Positions 20,301-27,930 of a stretch of 64,000 nucleotides of DNA are shown here, in pieces. Made by a program: the position numbers and the translations under genes. The stretch's first letter is position 1, and every line of letters starts with the position of its first letter. A model generated the notes under the pieces. It searched no databases, was not told the DNA's origin, and was given only the letters and a program-made list of their open reading frames with translations. Source of the DNA: Microscilla marina ATCC 23134 (lineage in GTDB: Bacteria > Bacteroidota > Bacteroidia > Cytophagales > Microscillaceae); the NCBI RefSeq assembly GCF_000169175.1, contig NZ_AAWS01000038.1, positions 30,006-94,005 of the forward strand, read 5' to 3'.

Positions 20301-20594
20301 AGCCACATATACAGTACCTTGTTTGTCTACAGCAAGCGATCGTACTCTTTTGTTATGAGGAGTAGCTATTTTTCTCCACGATACCCCATCATACTCAATC
20401 AAACCCTTGTTGTGCCCAAAATACATCACCCCTCTCTTGTCTTGAGCTATTGCCCATACCTGGCGGTCTCCACCATAGGTTTTAGTATTGTATACCTCTA
20501 TTAAAGGCTTGCCTGCTTTGGTTCGGGTTGTCTGCCCCTGTACAGTATCAATGATGAGTAAAACTAAAAGGACACAATGAAGTGCTTTATTCAT
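17358..20594 (-). CDS. Propeller/Y_Y_Y sensor with SpoIIE (PP2C) phosphatase output, copy 3
   Basis: 1,078 residues. Signal peptide MNKALHCVLLVLLIIDTVQGQ, propeller region (about 25-640), Y_Y_Y domain (YQLVGYDKEWSEWSSDNKKG), membrane helix (FVVYVLLLLVIIAGSIRWY), coiled coil and SpoIIE domain (about 840-1078; SGDFYYLETVGNKTIVAAID, DCTGHGVPGAFMS, GSDGFADQNND, RDDILL). The domain order is the same as in copies 1 and 2, but its phosphatase is clearly more diverged (FMPRDIVSGDFYYLE against FRPRDVVSGDFYYIE), so it split off earlier or escaped later homogenisation. Metal-binding acidic residues are intact. First gene of the array in the direction of transcription. Confidence 0.9.
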   Translation of the reverse strand: MNKALHCVLLVLLIIDTVQGQTTRTKAGKPLIEVYNTKTYGGDRQVWAIAQDKRGVMYFGHNKGLIEYDGVSWRKIATPHNKRVRSLAVDKQGTVYVASVGDFGYLKPDSRGFLQYQSLLPELPKNSRDFGDVWRVSIVKNKVNFITFPHLYCFQNKKLLRIYHSPKPYRFHYSFNIAGMLYQPRQANGITTYDADSLKTIAGAANIGESRVFAMLPYPGQKILLCEATTKFWLYDTNTQQAKRFRSDLDNTWEKQAIYCGVNLPNGLFAFGSRLRGVIIMNRQGKVIDLIDKTKGLPDNTVWSLYYEPNTQNLWVGTDQGIARIDVSSPLEQFDDIHGLEGSIDDILRFKNTLYVSSGVGVFRLKNNRFQRIKGIKRQTWGLWSYQAPNVKEEHLMISNNLGIYTLKDTIAQLILPEKSVFRTHTDHTNPRRMYIGFIDGLGSVVYKNRQWQIEVERYEGLTEPVRQVLQDKQNRVWVSTRYKGVGLLEGKKITMFDSTAGLPPGRVNIVFQGGQLYHLTQKGEYVFDEAKRRFHKSHVLSKPLGDTPLSFLSFDSTQAYCIAKQLPKKQYVPYVKRGQHYRADTSVFKPIYDKMLDRVEVETNGIFWLSSDEGFFRYDAKAPFLLQKKFTTLIRRVQAHPDSLLYAGYQPPPSPTLSYSHNSLTFAYAALYFGFAHKNQYSYQLVGYDKEWSEWSSDNKKGYTNLNEGKYTFRVKSRNLYGIESNIATYSFIILPPWYRTWWAFVVYVLLLLVIIAGSIRWYTARLQRQKVMLEKKVQRRTREILKQKEEIQAQNEELWQQSEEIASQRDAIEEARDALNLKNLHMKQSIKSAETIQSAILPLIEDLQQALHEHFVIFMPRDIVSGDFYYLETVGNKTIVAAIDCTGHGVPGAFMSLIGYTLLNDIVNVQQKTNPGNILETLRVELKVALKQEKTGRHNGMDVAMVTLEHLPEAQVKVLFAGARRPLWYIEPNHPEVQQISGSKISVGFNYEHKRTIATHELLLATGTKLYLGSDGFADQNNDCRQKFGSVQLIKLLASTSHLPLTKQRHCLEKVLKEFMAGTEQRDDILLMGIKL

Positions 20595-20770
20595 GGGTTC
20601 TAAAAAAACATATTCGCTATAATCTACGGAGGTTTTACCTAGAGGTATCTTAAATATAATAAAAATTCACAAAGCAACAATTACAACACAGGCAGAAAAG
20701 GTACATATAGGTCACAAACATTGGAATATAGGGTGGAATTGACCAAGTAATACACTCAAAAAAGGGTTTT

Positions 20771-22087
20771 CTAATGAGACTCAAAAATACGTTGCAGTTG
20801 TTTTTTTAACTTTTGCTCAAGCGCTTCAGCAAACTTTGTTTGGGCAGTAGTGGTAATGTCAAGACTCTCTGCCCTTATGCGCAAAGGGGTGGTCAATAAA
20901 TCGCTTTGTATGTTGAAAGACTCAGAGAAACTCAGCGTTTTGGGCTGCCTGTAACTTGCCGGGTACAACAGTACCATTTCAGAGCAGCGATACCCCAGGG
21001 CATACGCAATCATTTGATAAATATCACTTTCTTCTATAGCAGTTTGGCTATGTCGCAAAGGTACTTCTCTTATTTTATATTTAGTATCGGCAATTACCTG
21101 AGGGCTCCCCAGCAACATATCCGGTTGGACACTAAAGACAGGCTTACCTGTTGGGTTCCGACCAAGGTATTTCTTGGGTTGCAGTCGGGGTTGCCATTGG
21201 GCAAAGTGAGTTTGTACAAATTGGCCAATGAAGTCCTCATACACCAACTCCATTGGCAACAAAAATGCAAAGTTGTACTTTTGCCCCACCTCATAATTGA
21301 TCATTTCGTTGCCCAAAAACATAGCACACATATCTACCACTGTCTGTAGGGCTATTTGTTGCTCTGGCAGGCGTATTTTCATGCAATCTTTATAAGTCAT
21401 GGGTACATCGCTTACATTTTGCAAGAGTGCAATCATGTGCTGCAGGTGTTCCAGCGAAGGTGCGTATTGGGTCATGAGAAGCAACTGGCGTGCAGTGTAC
21501 TTTACCAACTGGTTAAACCGGTTATTGTAAAGCAAAGGTGTGTGGCGGCTATGTAGTTTTTGCCAGTTGCCAGTGGCTATATTTTCTTTGAGGTATTGGT
21601 CAATGTCAAGCTGTCCTTTCAGGAAATCTAACTCTTCAGTGCGTTCCTGGTACAAATGCAATGGTTGTTCGATGAGCAATTGTTCGGCATAAGAAGCAAA
21701 CAGAAAGATGCATATTTCGGGTAAAAATAATGACGGACTGGTGTGGGTACGTGCCAGCGCAAAAGGAAAACGTACTCGTTGGCTGTAGCTTAAATAATAC
21801 AACACGTGGTCAAAACATACCTTAGGTGGGGGAGGCGTCAAACAGTTGAAAACCTTGGGCAAGACATATATATCGTGACCTTCAAACCTTACAAAACCCA
21901 CATAGTTGCGTGCCTTGATCTGGTGCCCGTCAAAATCAAACATACGCTGTTGGACTGTATTGGGCAAAGAGGCATTGTAAAATAAGTGGCGGTTTTGCCA
22001 TACAGTATTTAAATACGCCTTAAGCCGGGTGATTTTTTTGGAGTCAAAAGGTAAATCGTGCCAGGCACCAAATTCGAATAAGTACAT
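20771..22087 (-). CDS. McrC-like PD-(D/E)xK nuclease subunit, without adjacent McrB
   Basis: 438 residues. The N-terminus (FEFGAWHDLPFD) and the following FVRFEGHDIYVLPKVF fit the McrC family DNA-binding region. The C-terminal part has the nuclease core QPDMLL (Asp323) ... VIADTKYK (Asp334, Lys336), preceded by ELVYEDFIGQF. In the known McrBC systems, McrC is the endonuclease partner of a GTP-driven McrB motor that cuts DNA with modified cytosine. No McrB-type GTPase (MNxxDR motif) lies next to it. The flanks are a small membrane protein, a protease and the phosphatase array. It may act with a distant partner or be a remnant. All visible catalytic residues are present, which argues against decay. 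Confidence 0.78.
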   Translation of the reverse strand: MYLFEFGAWHDLPFDSKKITRLKAYLNTVWQNRHLFYNASLPNTVQQRMFDFDGHQIKARNYVGFVRFEGHDIYVLPKVFNCLTPPPPKVCFDHVLYYLSYSQRVRFPFALARTHTSPSLFLPEICIFLFASYAEQLLIEQPLHLYQERTEELDFLKGQLDIDQYLKENIATGNWQKLHSRHTPLLYNNRFNQLVKYTARQLLLMTQYAPSLEHLQHMIALLQNVSDVPMTYKDCMKIRLPEQQIALQTVVDMCAMFLGNEMINYEVGQKYNFAFLLPMELVYEDFIGQFVQTHFAQWQPRLQPKKYLGRNPTGKPVFSVQPDMLLGSPQVIADTKYKIREVPLRHSQTAIEESDIYQMIAYALGYRCSEMVLLYPASYRQPKTLSFSESFNIQSDLLTTPLRIRAESLDITTTAQTKFAEALEQKLKKQLQRIFESH

Positions 22088-22336
22088 ATAGGTATTGAGG
22101 TGTTATGTAGAGTTTGTACAAAGCTTTTACTCAAGCTAAGTTATCCATTTGCCAAAGCCTATACAACTTCTGGTTGTATTAGGCATTACTTTTATTTTTT
22201 CTAAATAACCATCCAAAGCCAGTGATTACAATTATTTGAACAATTGCCCGAAAACTTAGAATTATTTTTGGTAGCCAAGGCAAAGTTTTTGTGCCCAATA
22301 AATCAACATTTGAGGTAATTATTAAGACTTGACCTA

Positions 22337-22789
22337 ATGAAAACAGCCAACAACTATGATGACTGGGTAAAGGTAAAAAGCAAGAAAGAGATCAGAGCCC
22401 TGAACCCAAAAAACAATGATTTGATCTGGTACGCTGGGTTATGTAACCAGCACAAAACCCACCCATCAGAGTGTACTCATCACGCGCCCATTACTTTGCA
22501 AGAGTTTTTTAGGCGAAGAAACCAAAAACAACGCAAAAAAATAAAGAAAGTATACTACCACCGCACCACCGCCCCAACTATGGGTTTTTGGGCAGGTGTA
22601 CAGCACCAAACACAACAAAACGTGGCAGTCATTGCCAATTTTATCGTGGTGTTATTAGTCATTGGGTATATATTTTTCGATATCCACTCACACTCCACCC
22701 ATTTGCCAGAGGCAAAGCACAAAACAGCCCACATCGATACATCAAAGAACGCCCAAGTTTCGGATGGGTTGAATATCTCAAAGCAGTGA
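22337..22789 (+). CDS. Small single-pass membrane protein, unknown function
   Basis: 150 residues, not recognised. The N-terminal part is soluble and has a Cys/His cluster (CNQHKTHPSECTHH, about 36-49) that could bind a metal. A basic stretch (RRRNQKQRKKIKK) follows, then one membrane helix (about 95-115, VAVIANFIVVLLVIGYIFF) and a short His-rich tail. By the positive-inside rule the Cys/His part would be cytoplasmic. It lies divergent from the McrC-like gene and convergent with the protease gene, with a shared hairpin just after its stop. Confidence 0.6.
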   Translation: MKTANNYDDWVKVKSKKEIRALNPKNNDLIWYAGLCNQHKTHPSECTHHAPITLQEFFRRRNQKQRKKIKKVYYHRTTAPTMGFWAGVQHQTQQNVAVIANFIVVLLVIGYIFFDIHSHSTHLPEAKHKTAHIDTSKNAQVSDGLNISKQ

Positions 22790-22797
22790 ACAAAATA

Positions 22798-22830
22798 AAA
22801 ACCGCCCAAGTTCTTAATCTGAGCGGTTTT
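22798..22830. terminator. Bidirectional terminator
   Basis: AAAACCGC pairs with GCGGTTTT across an 17-nt loop, with A/T runs on both sides, between two convergent genes. Confidence 0.65.
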
Positions 22831-22837
22831 GCACACT

Positions 22838-25800
22838 TTATTTTTTTGTGTCTATTTGCTTGAGCAATACCTCTACCGCTTTTTTCAGCTGAGCATCTTC
22901 TTTTTTAGCCCGGTTATCTGGTACATTGTCTAACACAAAGTCAGGCACGGCAGGCCCCAGCTCCATGTTTTTTTCGGTAGCTTTTACATACCAGGCTCTA
23001 AATGGCATGCGCACTCGCGAGCCATCTATCAAACGACGGCTACCAGTAGAAATTACCGCCCCAAAAGTAGGCTTACCCACCAGCTTGCCTATGCCCAGAT
23101 GTTTGTAAGCATGTGAAAATATCTCAGCGTTTGAGTAGCTGTTTTCGTTGCACAAGGCTACCGAAGGCTTTACCCAGGACGACAAAGGCAAGCGCTCGCT
23201 AAACGGGTAATAGTTACGGTACTTTTTATGTTCTTTTTGTAGGCTTTTTACTGCCCCACGTGGAATGGTATAGGCGTGTTGACGTACGTTGAGCACTGCC
23301 ATTAAATAGTCGGTAGTCCAACCTCCCCCATTAAAACGTACATCAATCACAATGCCTTCTTTGCCATAACCACTTGCCATCAGTTCGCGTTCAAACCGCT
23401 CAAAACTTGGCATATTCATTCCCCGGATGTGGATATAGCCTAAGCGTCCTCCAGAGTACTTTTTTACCAAAGCTTTCTGGTCACTTATCCACTCTTCATA
23501 TAAAAGGTTAGACAAGCTTTTTATTGGACGAATAATGACCTCACGAGTCCCACCTTTACCTTGTACTGTCAACATCACCCGTTCATTGTGGGTGTTGGTG
23601 AGTAATGAGTAAAAGTTAACCTTGTCATTGACTTCCTGCCCGTTTACTTTGGTAATGACATCACCTTCATTGAGTTTGCTGCGGGTTCTGTCAGCAGGGG
23701 CATGCCTGATCACGTGCACTATTTTTACTCCTGTGGTTACTGGCACCACCTCTGCACCTAACAAACCAGTCTGTTCTCGCTGAATGGTTTCAGGGTTAGG
23801 GCCATACAACCCCATGTGGCTGGCGTTGAGCTGTCCCAGCATACGGTTATATATCATCCGAAAGTCTTGCGTAGTAGAAGCTGCCAAAGCCCAAGGTTTG
23901 TATTTTTTGCGCAAAGCAACAAAGTTTTGCCCGTGAAAATTAGGGTCATAAAAACCTGCCTGGAGCGCACGCCAACCTTCTTCAAACATTTGTATTCTTT
24001 CTTGGTGATGGTCAATCACCATTTTGGCTTCATGAGGGAGAGGAGTTGTTTTTTTTGCCTTGAGCAACATTTGTTGCAATACACCACTTGCCAAAAAGTG
24101 CAGTTTTTTGCCTTTCGGCGATAGCAATAATCTTCGGGGGTTTTTGCCCCTTTTGGTAAGCATTTTTGTTTGGGAGCCATCCCATTTTACCTGATACAAA
24201 TCATATCGATGGTGACGGGCGGTGGGATTGGTAGCTGTAAAATAAAAAGTTTGCCCTTTATTGCCAATAGCCAAGCCACCTTCATTGCCAGGCAGCGAAG
24301 TAACCCTGGCTACCCGATGATGGATATTTTCAAAATCTATGTTTACCAGCGCATTCTTTTTGGGCTTACTCTTTTTCTTGTCAGGGTCATCATAGTACCC
24401 ACCTTCTTCGTGGTCTGATTTTGATTTTTCCCAATCTGCCCGGTTCAACCACACAAACCATACGTCGTAGTCATTGATACGGTTAGACATAAATGCCAGT
24501 TTCGACCCATCCGGACTCCATACTGCACCGTAATCGCCACGAGGATGCATGCTTACATTTACCCCTGGCTGGCTGTTGTTGGCAGCCTGAATGTATACTT
24601 CTCGGTTAAAGTTAAGGTTAGTAAGTGAGTAAGACAGCCAACGACTATCAGGGCTCCAGGCGACTCCTCCTGGAGTTGCCCAACCTTTTACCAATACTTT
24701 TTCATTGCTAAGCTTGCCTGTTGCCGATATACTAGCTACCACCAGCTCGCCTCTGCCTCGTCGATAAGCTATTTTTTTGCCATTGGGCGATAGTGTAGGT
24801 GCAAACTCCTCTGCCTTGGTTTGGGTAAGTTGTATCACTTTGGTTTTAAGTGTTTTATACAGGTTACTTTGTTTTTTGTCTATTGATCGCACCAGGTATA
24901 AGTCGCGCTGCCCATTACGGTCAGAAATAAAAACAAGGGTAGAGTCATTGAGCCATTCAGGTGATTCATCACGAAAAGCATGGTCAGACAAGTTCATCGC
25001 TTTGCGCTTGTCTTTGGCTATAGGTTTTATAAATATTTCACCTCTAATCTCTACTGCCACATATTTGCCATTGGGTGCTACCTTATAATCAGCCACCCCA
25101 TTGCGGTAAGTTTGGTGGGTCACCTGGTCAAACCGATAGTCATTGGTTGCCTGTATGGTCAGTTTTTTAGCCTTTCCTTCGTTGGCGTTCATTGTATACA
25201 AGCTTATCTGGCGCTCAAATACCAATTGATTGTTACGGCTTACGCCAAAATAGCGTATGCCATCGTCGGTATACCGGGTAATTTGGCGTGCATTGCCGTT
25301 AGCAGTGCCATCTGTGTTGAGTTTTTGTTGATAAATATTATACTTACCACTTTTGGCGCTTATATAATACAAAGCATTATCATCGCTCCAAATCGGTTGA
25401 AACTCATTCGATGGGTCGTTGGTCAGTTGGGTATACTGTTTCGTCTCGTTATTATATATCCATATATTTCTGTTGGCAGGACCCTGGTAGGCTTCACGTA
25501 CGACGCCACAAGTGCCACGTACAAAGGCAATGAGTTTGCCATTGGGCGATTGGGTAGGCATGTACCCTTGGGCATCCAGCATTCTTTGCGGAGTCCCCCC
25601 CTCAGCACTTACTTTGTGTATTTCACGTTCATAAGCAATTTGGCGATAAGCCCTAACCCGTGAAGTAAACAAAACCTCGTTTTGAGCTGTCCAGCAAGTG
25701 GCTTGGTCGCCACTGCTGTGGTAAGTAAGGCGTTTGGTCGCTCCTCCGTTGGCTGGAATGGTAAAAACATCGTAATTGCTCGCCCGGTTGCTACTAAAAG

Positions 25801-26038
25801 CAATGTGTTTGCCATCGGAGCTCCATATAGGGTTGGCATCGTACCCCTGGTGAATCGTGAGGCGGCGGGCAACTCCACCATTAGCAGCCATTACCCATAT
25901 ATCTCCCTGAAACGAAAACGCTACTTGATTGCCGTCCGGACTAATGGCGGGCTGAGTAGCAAATATAGGTTGAGTTTGTGCCTGAATAACACTGGCTAAC
26001 CCCCACAGGAAGCAAGCTACTAGGTAAAATTTTCTCAT
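22838..26038 (-). CDS. Tricorn-like S41 protease with propeller and PDZ domains
   Basis: 1,066 residues. Signal peptide MRKFYLVACFLWGLASVIQAQ, so periplasmic. Residues about 25-640 are PD40/tricorn propeller repeats (PAISPDGNQVAFSFQGDIWV, PIWSSDGKHIAFSSNRASNYD, and several more). A PDZ domain follows at about 745-830 (LLGAEVVPVTTGVKIVHV, LNEGDVITKVNGQEV). The C-terminus is an S41 protease core (about 840-1050) with GRLGYIHIRGMNMPSFERF, IDVRFNGGGWTTDYL and NENSYSNAEIFSHAYK, where the serine before NAE is the likely nucleophile, then GKPTFGAVISTG. In archaeal tricorn the same order degrades peptides released by the proteasome. In Bacteroidota such proteins are common periplasmic peptidases of unclear substrate. 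Confidence 0.9.
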   Translation of the reverse strand: MRKFYLVACFLWGLASVIQAQTQPIFATQPAISPDGNQVAFSFQGDIWVMAANGGVARRLTIHQGYDANPIWSSDGKHIAFSSNRASNYDVFTIPANGGATKRLTYHSSGDQATCWTAQNEVLFTSRVRAYRQIAYEREIHKVSAEGGTPQRMLDAQGYMPTQSPNGKLIAFVRGTCGVVREAYQGPANRNIWIYNNETKQYTQLTNDPSNEFQPIWSDDNALYYISAKSGKYNIYQQKLNTDGTANGNARQITRYTDDGIRYFGVSRNNQLVFERQISLYTMNANEGKAKKLTIQATNDYRFDQVTHQTYRNGVADYKVAPNGKYVAVEIRGEIFIKPIAKDKRKAMNLSDHAFRDESPEWLNDSTLVFISDRNGQRDLYLVRSIDKKQSNLYKTLKTKVIQLTQTKAEEFAPTLSPNGKKIAYRRGRGELVVASISATGKLSNEKVLVKGWATPGGVAWSPDSRWLSYSLTNLNFNREVYIQAANNSQPGVNVSMHPRGDYGAVWSPDGSKLAFMSNRINDYDVWFVWLNRADWEKSKSDHEEGGYYDDPDKKKSKPKKNALVNIDFENIHHRVARVTSLPGNEGGLAIGNKGQTFYFTATNPTARHHRYDLYQVKWDGSQTKMLTKRGKNPRRLLLSPKGKKLHFLASGVLQQMLLKAKKTTPLPHEAKMVIDHHQERIQMFEEGWRALQAGFYDPNFHGQNFVALRKKYKPWALAASTTQDFRMIYNRMLGQLNASHMGLYGPNPETIQREQTGLLGAEVVPVTTGVKIVHVIRHAPADRTRSKLNEGDVITKVNGQEVNDKVNFYSLLTNTHNERVMLTVQGKGGTREVIIRPIKSLSNLLYEEWISDQKALVKKYSGGRLGYIHIRGMNMPSFERFERELMASGYGKEGIVIDVRFNGGGWTTDYLMAVLNVRQHAYTIPRGAVKSLQKEHKKYRNYYPFSERLPLSSWVKPSVALCNENSYSNAEIFSHAYKHLGIGKLVGKPTFGAVISTGSRRLIDGSRVRMPFRAWYVKATEKNMELGPAVPDFVLDNVPDNRAKKEDAQLKKAVEVLLKQIDTKK

Positions 26039-26304
26039 GTTATATATGTAAAAGGTTTGGTGTATAAGTAGTCATAAGTACTGGTATGTCAATGCATACC
26101 CAAGACTACAAGTAAAATTACATTGTTTATAATAAGTCTGTTATACTTGTTATGTTGTTAAAACTACAACTTATGATTTGTATAACCTGAGGCAAGTAGC
26201 GGGTGTTTAAAGGGGGAACATGGGTGAGGGATCATTTATTATTTAAATCGTCTTTTTCAGCTTCTCAGGAATAAATGATGGAAAGGTCACCTCCAAACTG
26301 AAGC

Positions 26305-27696
26305 CTATTTTTGACTCTCCAAAACAGGTGCTTTGCGTGGCAGGGTAAATTTAAAAGTAGTGCCTTCGCCTTGAGTACTTTCTGCCCATATTTTCCCCTG
26401 GTTCTTCTCTACAAACTCCTGGCAAAGCAACAACCCCAACCCTGTACCTTTTTCGTCGTCAGTGCCCTCAGTAGTATAAGTATGGGTACTGTCAAACAAA
26501 TAGGGCAATACATCAGGTGGTATACCTACACCATTGTCTTGAATGGCCACCTCAACATAGCCTTTATCCATTGCTTGAGCAGTTACCCTCACCTCACCAT
26601 CTTGTTGGGTAAACTTAATAGCATTAGCACTCAGGTTTCTGATCACCAATGCTACCATGTGTGCATCAGCAAACACCTTTGTTTCGGCAGGAACATCGTT
26701 ATACAATTCAATATTTTTATTTTGTGTAGCAGTCAGTACCTTAAGGGTATCTGCGGTTATATCGTGTAAATTAAGTAATTCGGGAGTAAACTTTACCTTT
26801 TCCATTTGCATCATAGCCCATTGCAAAATGTTTTCCATGAGGTAGCGGGTGGCTTGCATTTTATCGCGTAATTCCAGAGTAAGCACCTGAAGTTCTTCAG
26901 GAGTAATGGCGCCAGCTCCCAATAAGGTAAGCGTGCCTTGTAGTGTGTTGAGTGGACTTTTGAGGTCGTGCGAAATGATAGACAACAACTTGTCTTTGAA
27001 ATGGCTCAGGTCAGAAAGTTCTGCTTGCTGTAAGCGTATGGCTTCGTTTTTTTGCTTAATCTCATGATTCTTGGCAATCAACTCTGATCTTTGGTTTTTC
27101 AACAAGCGGTTGACCTTTCGGCGTTTGATATTTACTACAATGTAGGCACGGATCATAAAAAAAGTAATGACTCCTATAATACCTGCATTGATCGTAAAGA
27201 AAAATTTCTGGTTGATGTTGCTCTGTAATATTTGTGGGGTGCGTACCTGTACCTGATGATCAATAAAAGCACTGGCTACCAGTAATAGTATAAACCAGAC
27301 GATCCAGTAATTGGCGCGCTCTATATGAGTAAATGATAAAAGCCCAAACAGTGGTATAAACGACCACAACATCACCGCACCTGTAGCCATGTACCCACCC
27401 AATGTCCACTGGTACACAAAAGGCAGCGTCATGCTGGTAAGGATTTGAATAAAACGTACTATCTTAAAGTTTTGCGAAGCGTACAAGTACCACATGCTAA
27501 GCAATGTAGTTACCATAAAGCCCGCAGGGATAATAGCTACATTGTATAAACCGTATGCAATGCTCAAGCTTACCCATAGCGAAGCCCCCAACATAGTAAT
27601 GCTAGTAAATATGTGAAAAGCATATTTAAAACTACGAGGGAACTGCCGAAGAAAATCTTCGTCATTAAATTTATTGACAAATTGTTGAAATAGCAT
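26305..27696 (-). CDS. Histidine kinase with multi-helix membrane sensor
   Basis: 463 residues. Residues about 20-190 hold about six membrane helices. A short coiled coil (200-230) leads to a HisKA domain with SHDLKSPLN (His243 as phospho-acceptor). The HATPase domain has NLSANAIKFT (N box), DNGVGIPPD (G1) and GTGLGLLLCQEF (G2). There is no receiver domain and no response regulator next to it. Its membrane part is clearly homologous to that of the SpoIIE phosphatase just upstream (LPFVYQWTLGGYMATGAVMLW against LPFLFQWLLGGFNATGVVMLW), so the two genes pair the same sensor with opposite kinds of output. 234 bp separate them, and they may be co-transcribed. Confidence 0.92.
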   Translation of the reverse strand: MLFQQFVNKFNDEDFLRQFPRSFKYAFHIFTSITMLGASLWVSLSIAYGLYNVAIIPAGFMVTTLLSMWYLYASQNFKIVRFIQILTSMTLPFVYQWTLGGYMATGAVMLWSFIPLFGLLSFTHIERANYWIVWFILLLVASAFIDHQVQVRTPQILQSNINQKFFFTINAGIIGVITFFMIRAYIVVNIKRRKVNRLLKNQRSELIAKNHEIKQKNEAIRLQQAELSDLSHFKDKLLSIISHDLKSPLNTLQGTLTLLGAGAITPEELQVLTLELRDKMQATRYLMENILQWAMMQMEKVKFTPELLNLHDITADTLKVLTATQNKNIELYNDVPAETKVFADAHMVALVIRNLSANAIKFTQQDGEVRVTAQAMDKGYVEVAIQDNGVGIPPDVLPYLFDSTHTYTTEGTDDEKGTGLGLLLCQEFVEKNQGKIWAESTQGEGTTFKFTLPRKAPVLESQK

Positions 27697-27930
27697 TCAG
27701 TGCTTTTGATGAAGTGTTGGGTAAAGAAAAACTGCCATGTTTTTTGTTAATTTTTAAGTAGTGCGTAAGAAGCATTCAAACAAAAATACAAATGATTTGT
27801 AAAATATTCTAAGAGTTGAAAAACTTGTTTTTCCTTTTGATTGATATTTTTATGCGTGGTTGTTTGGTATAGGGTACAGAAGTGCGCTTCGACGAAGTTT
27901 TTGCCTGGCATCATTCCACCCAAAAAACGC

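Noticed and set aside
20771..22087. Reading the McrC-like gene as part of a complete McrBC system with the AAA+ ATPase at 41000
   Set aside because: That ATPase has injection-system-like rather than McrB GTPase motifs and lies 19 kb away.
24980..25663. 227-codon open frame antisense to the tricorn-like protease
   Set aside because: Propeller repeats continue in the minus frame, and the plus frame gives only hydrophobic low-complexity stretches.
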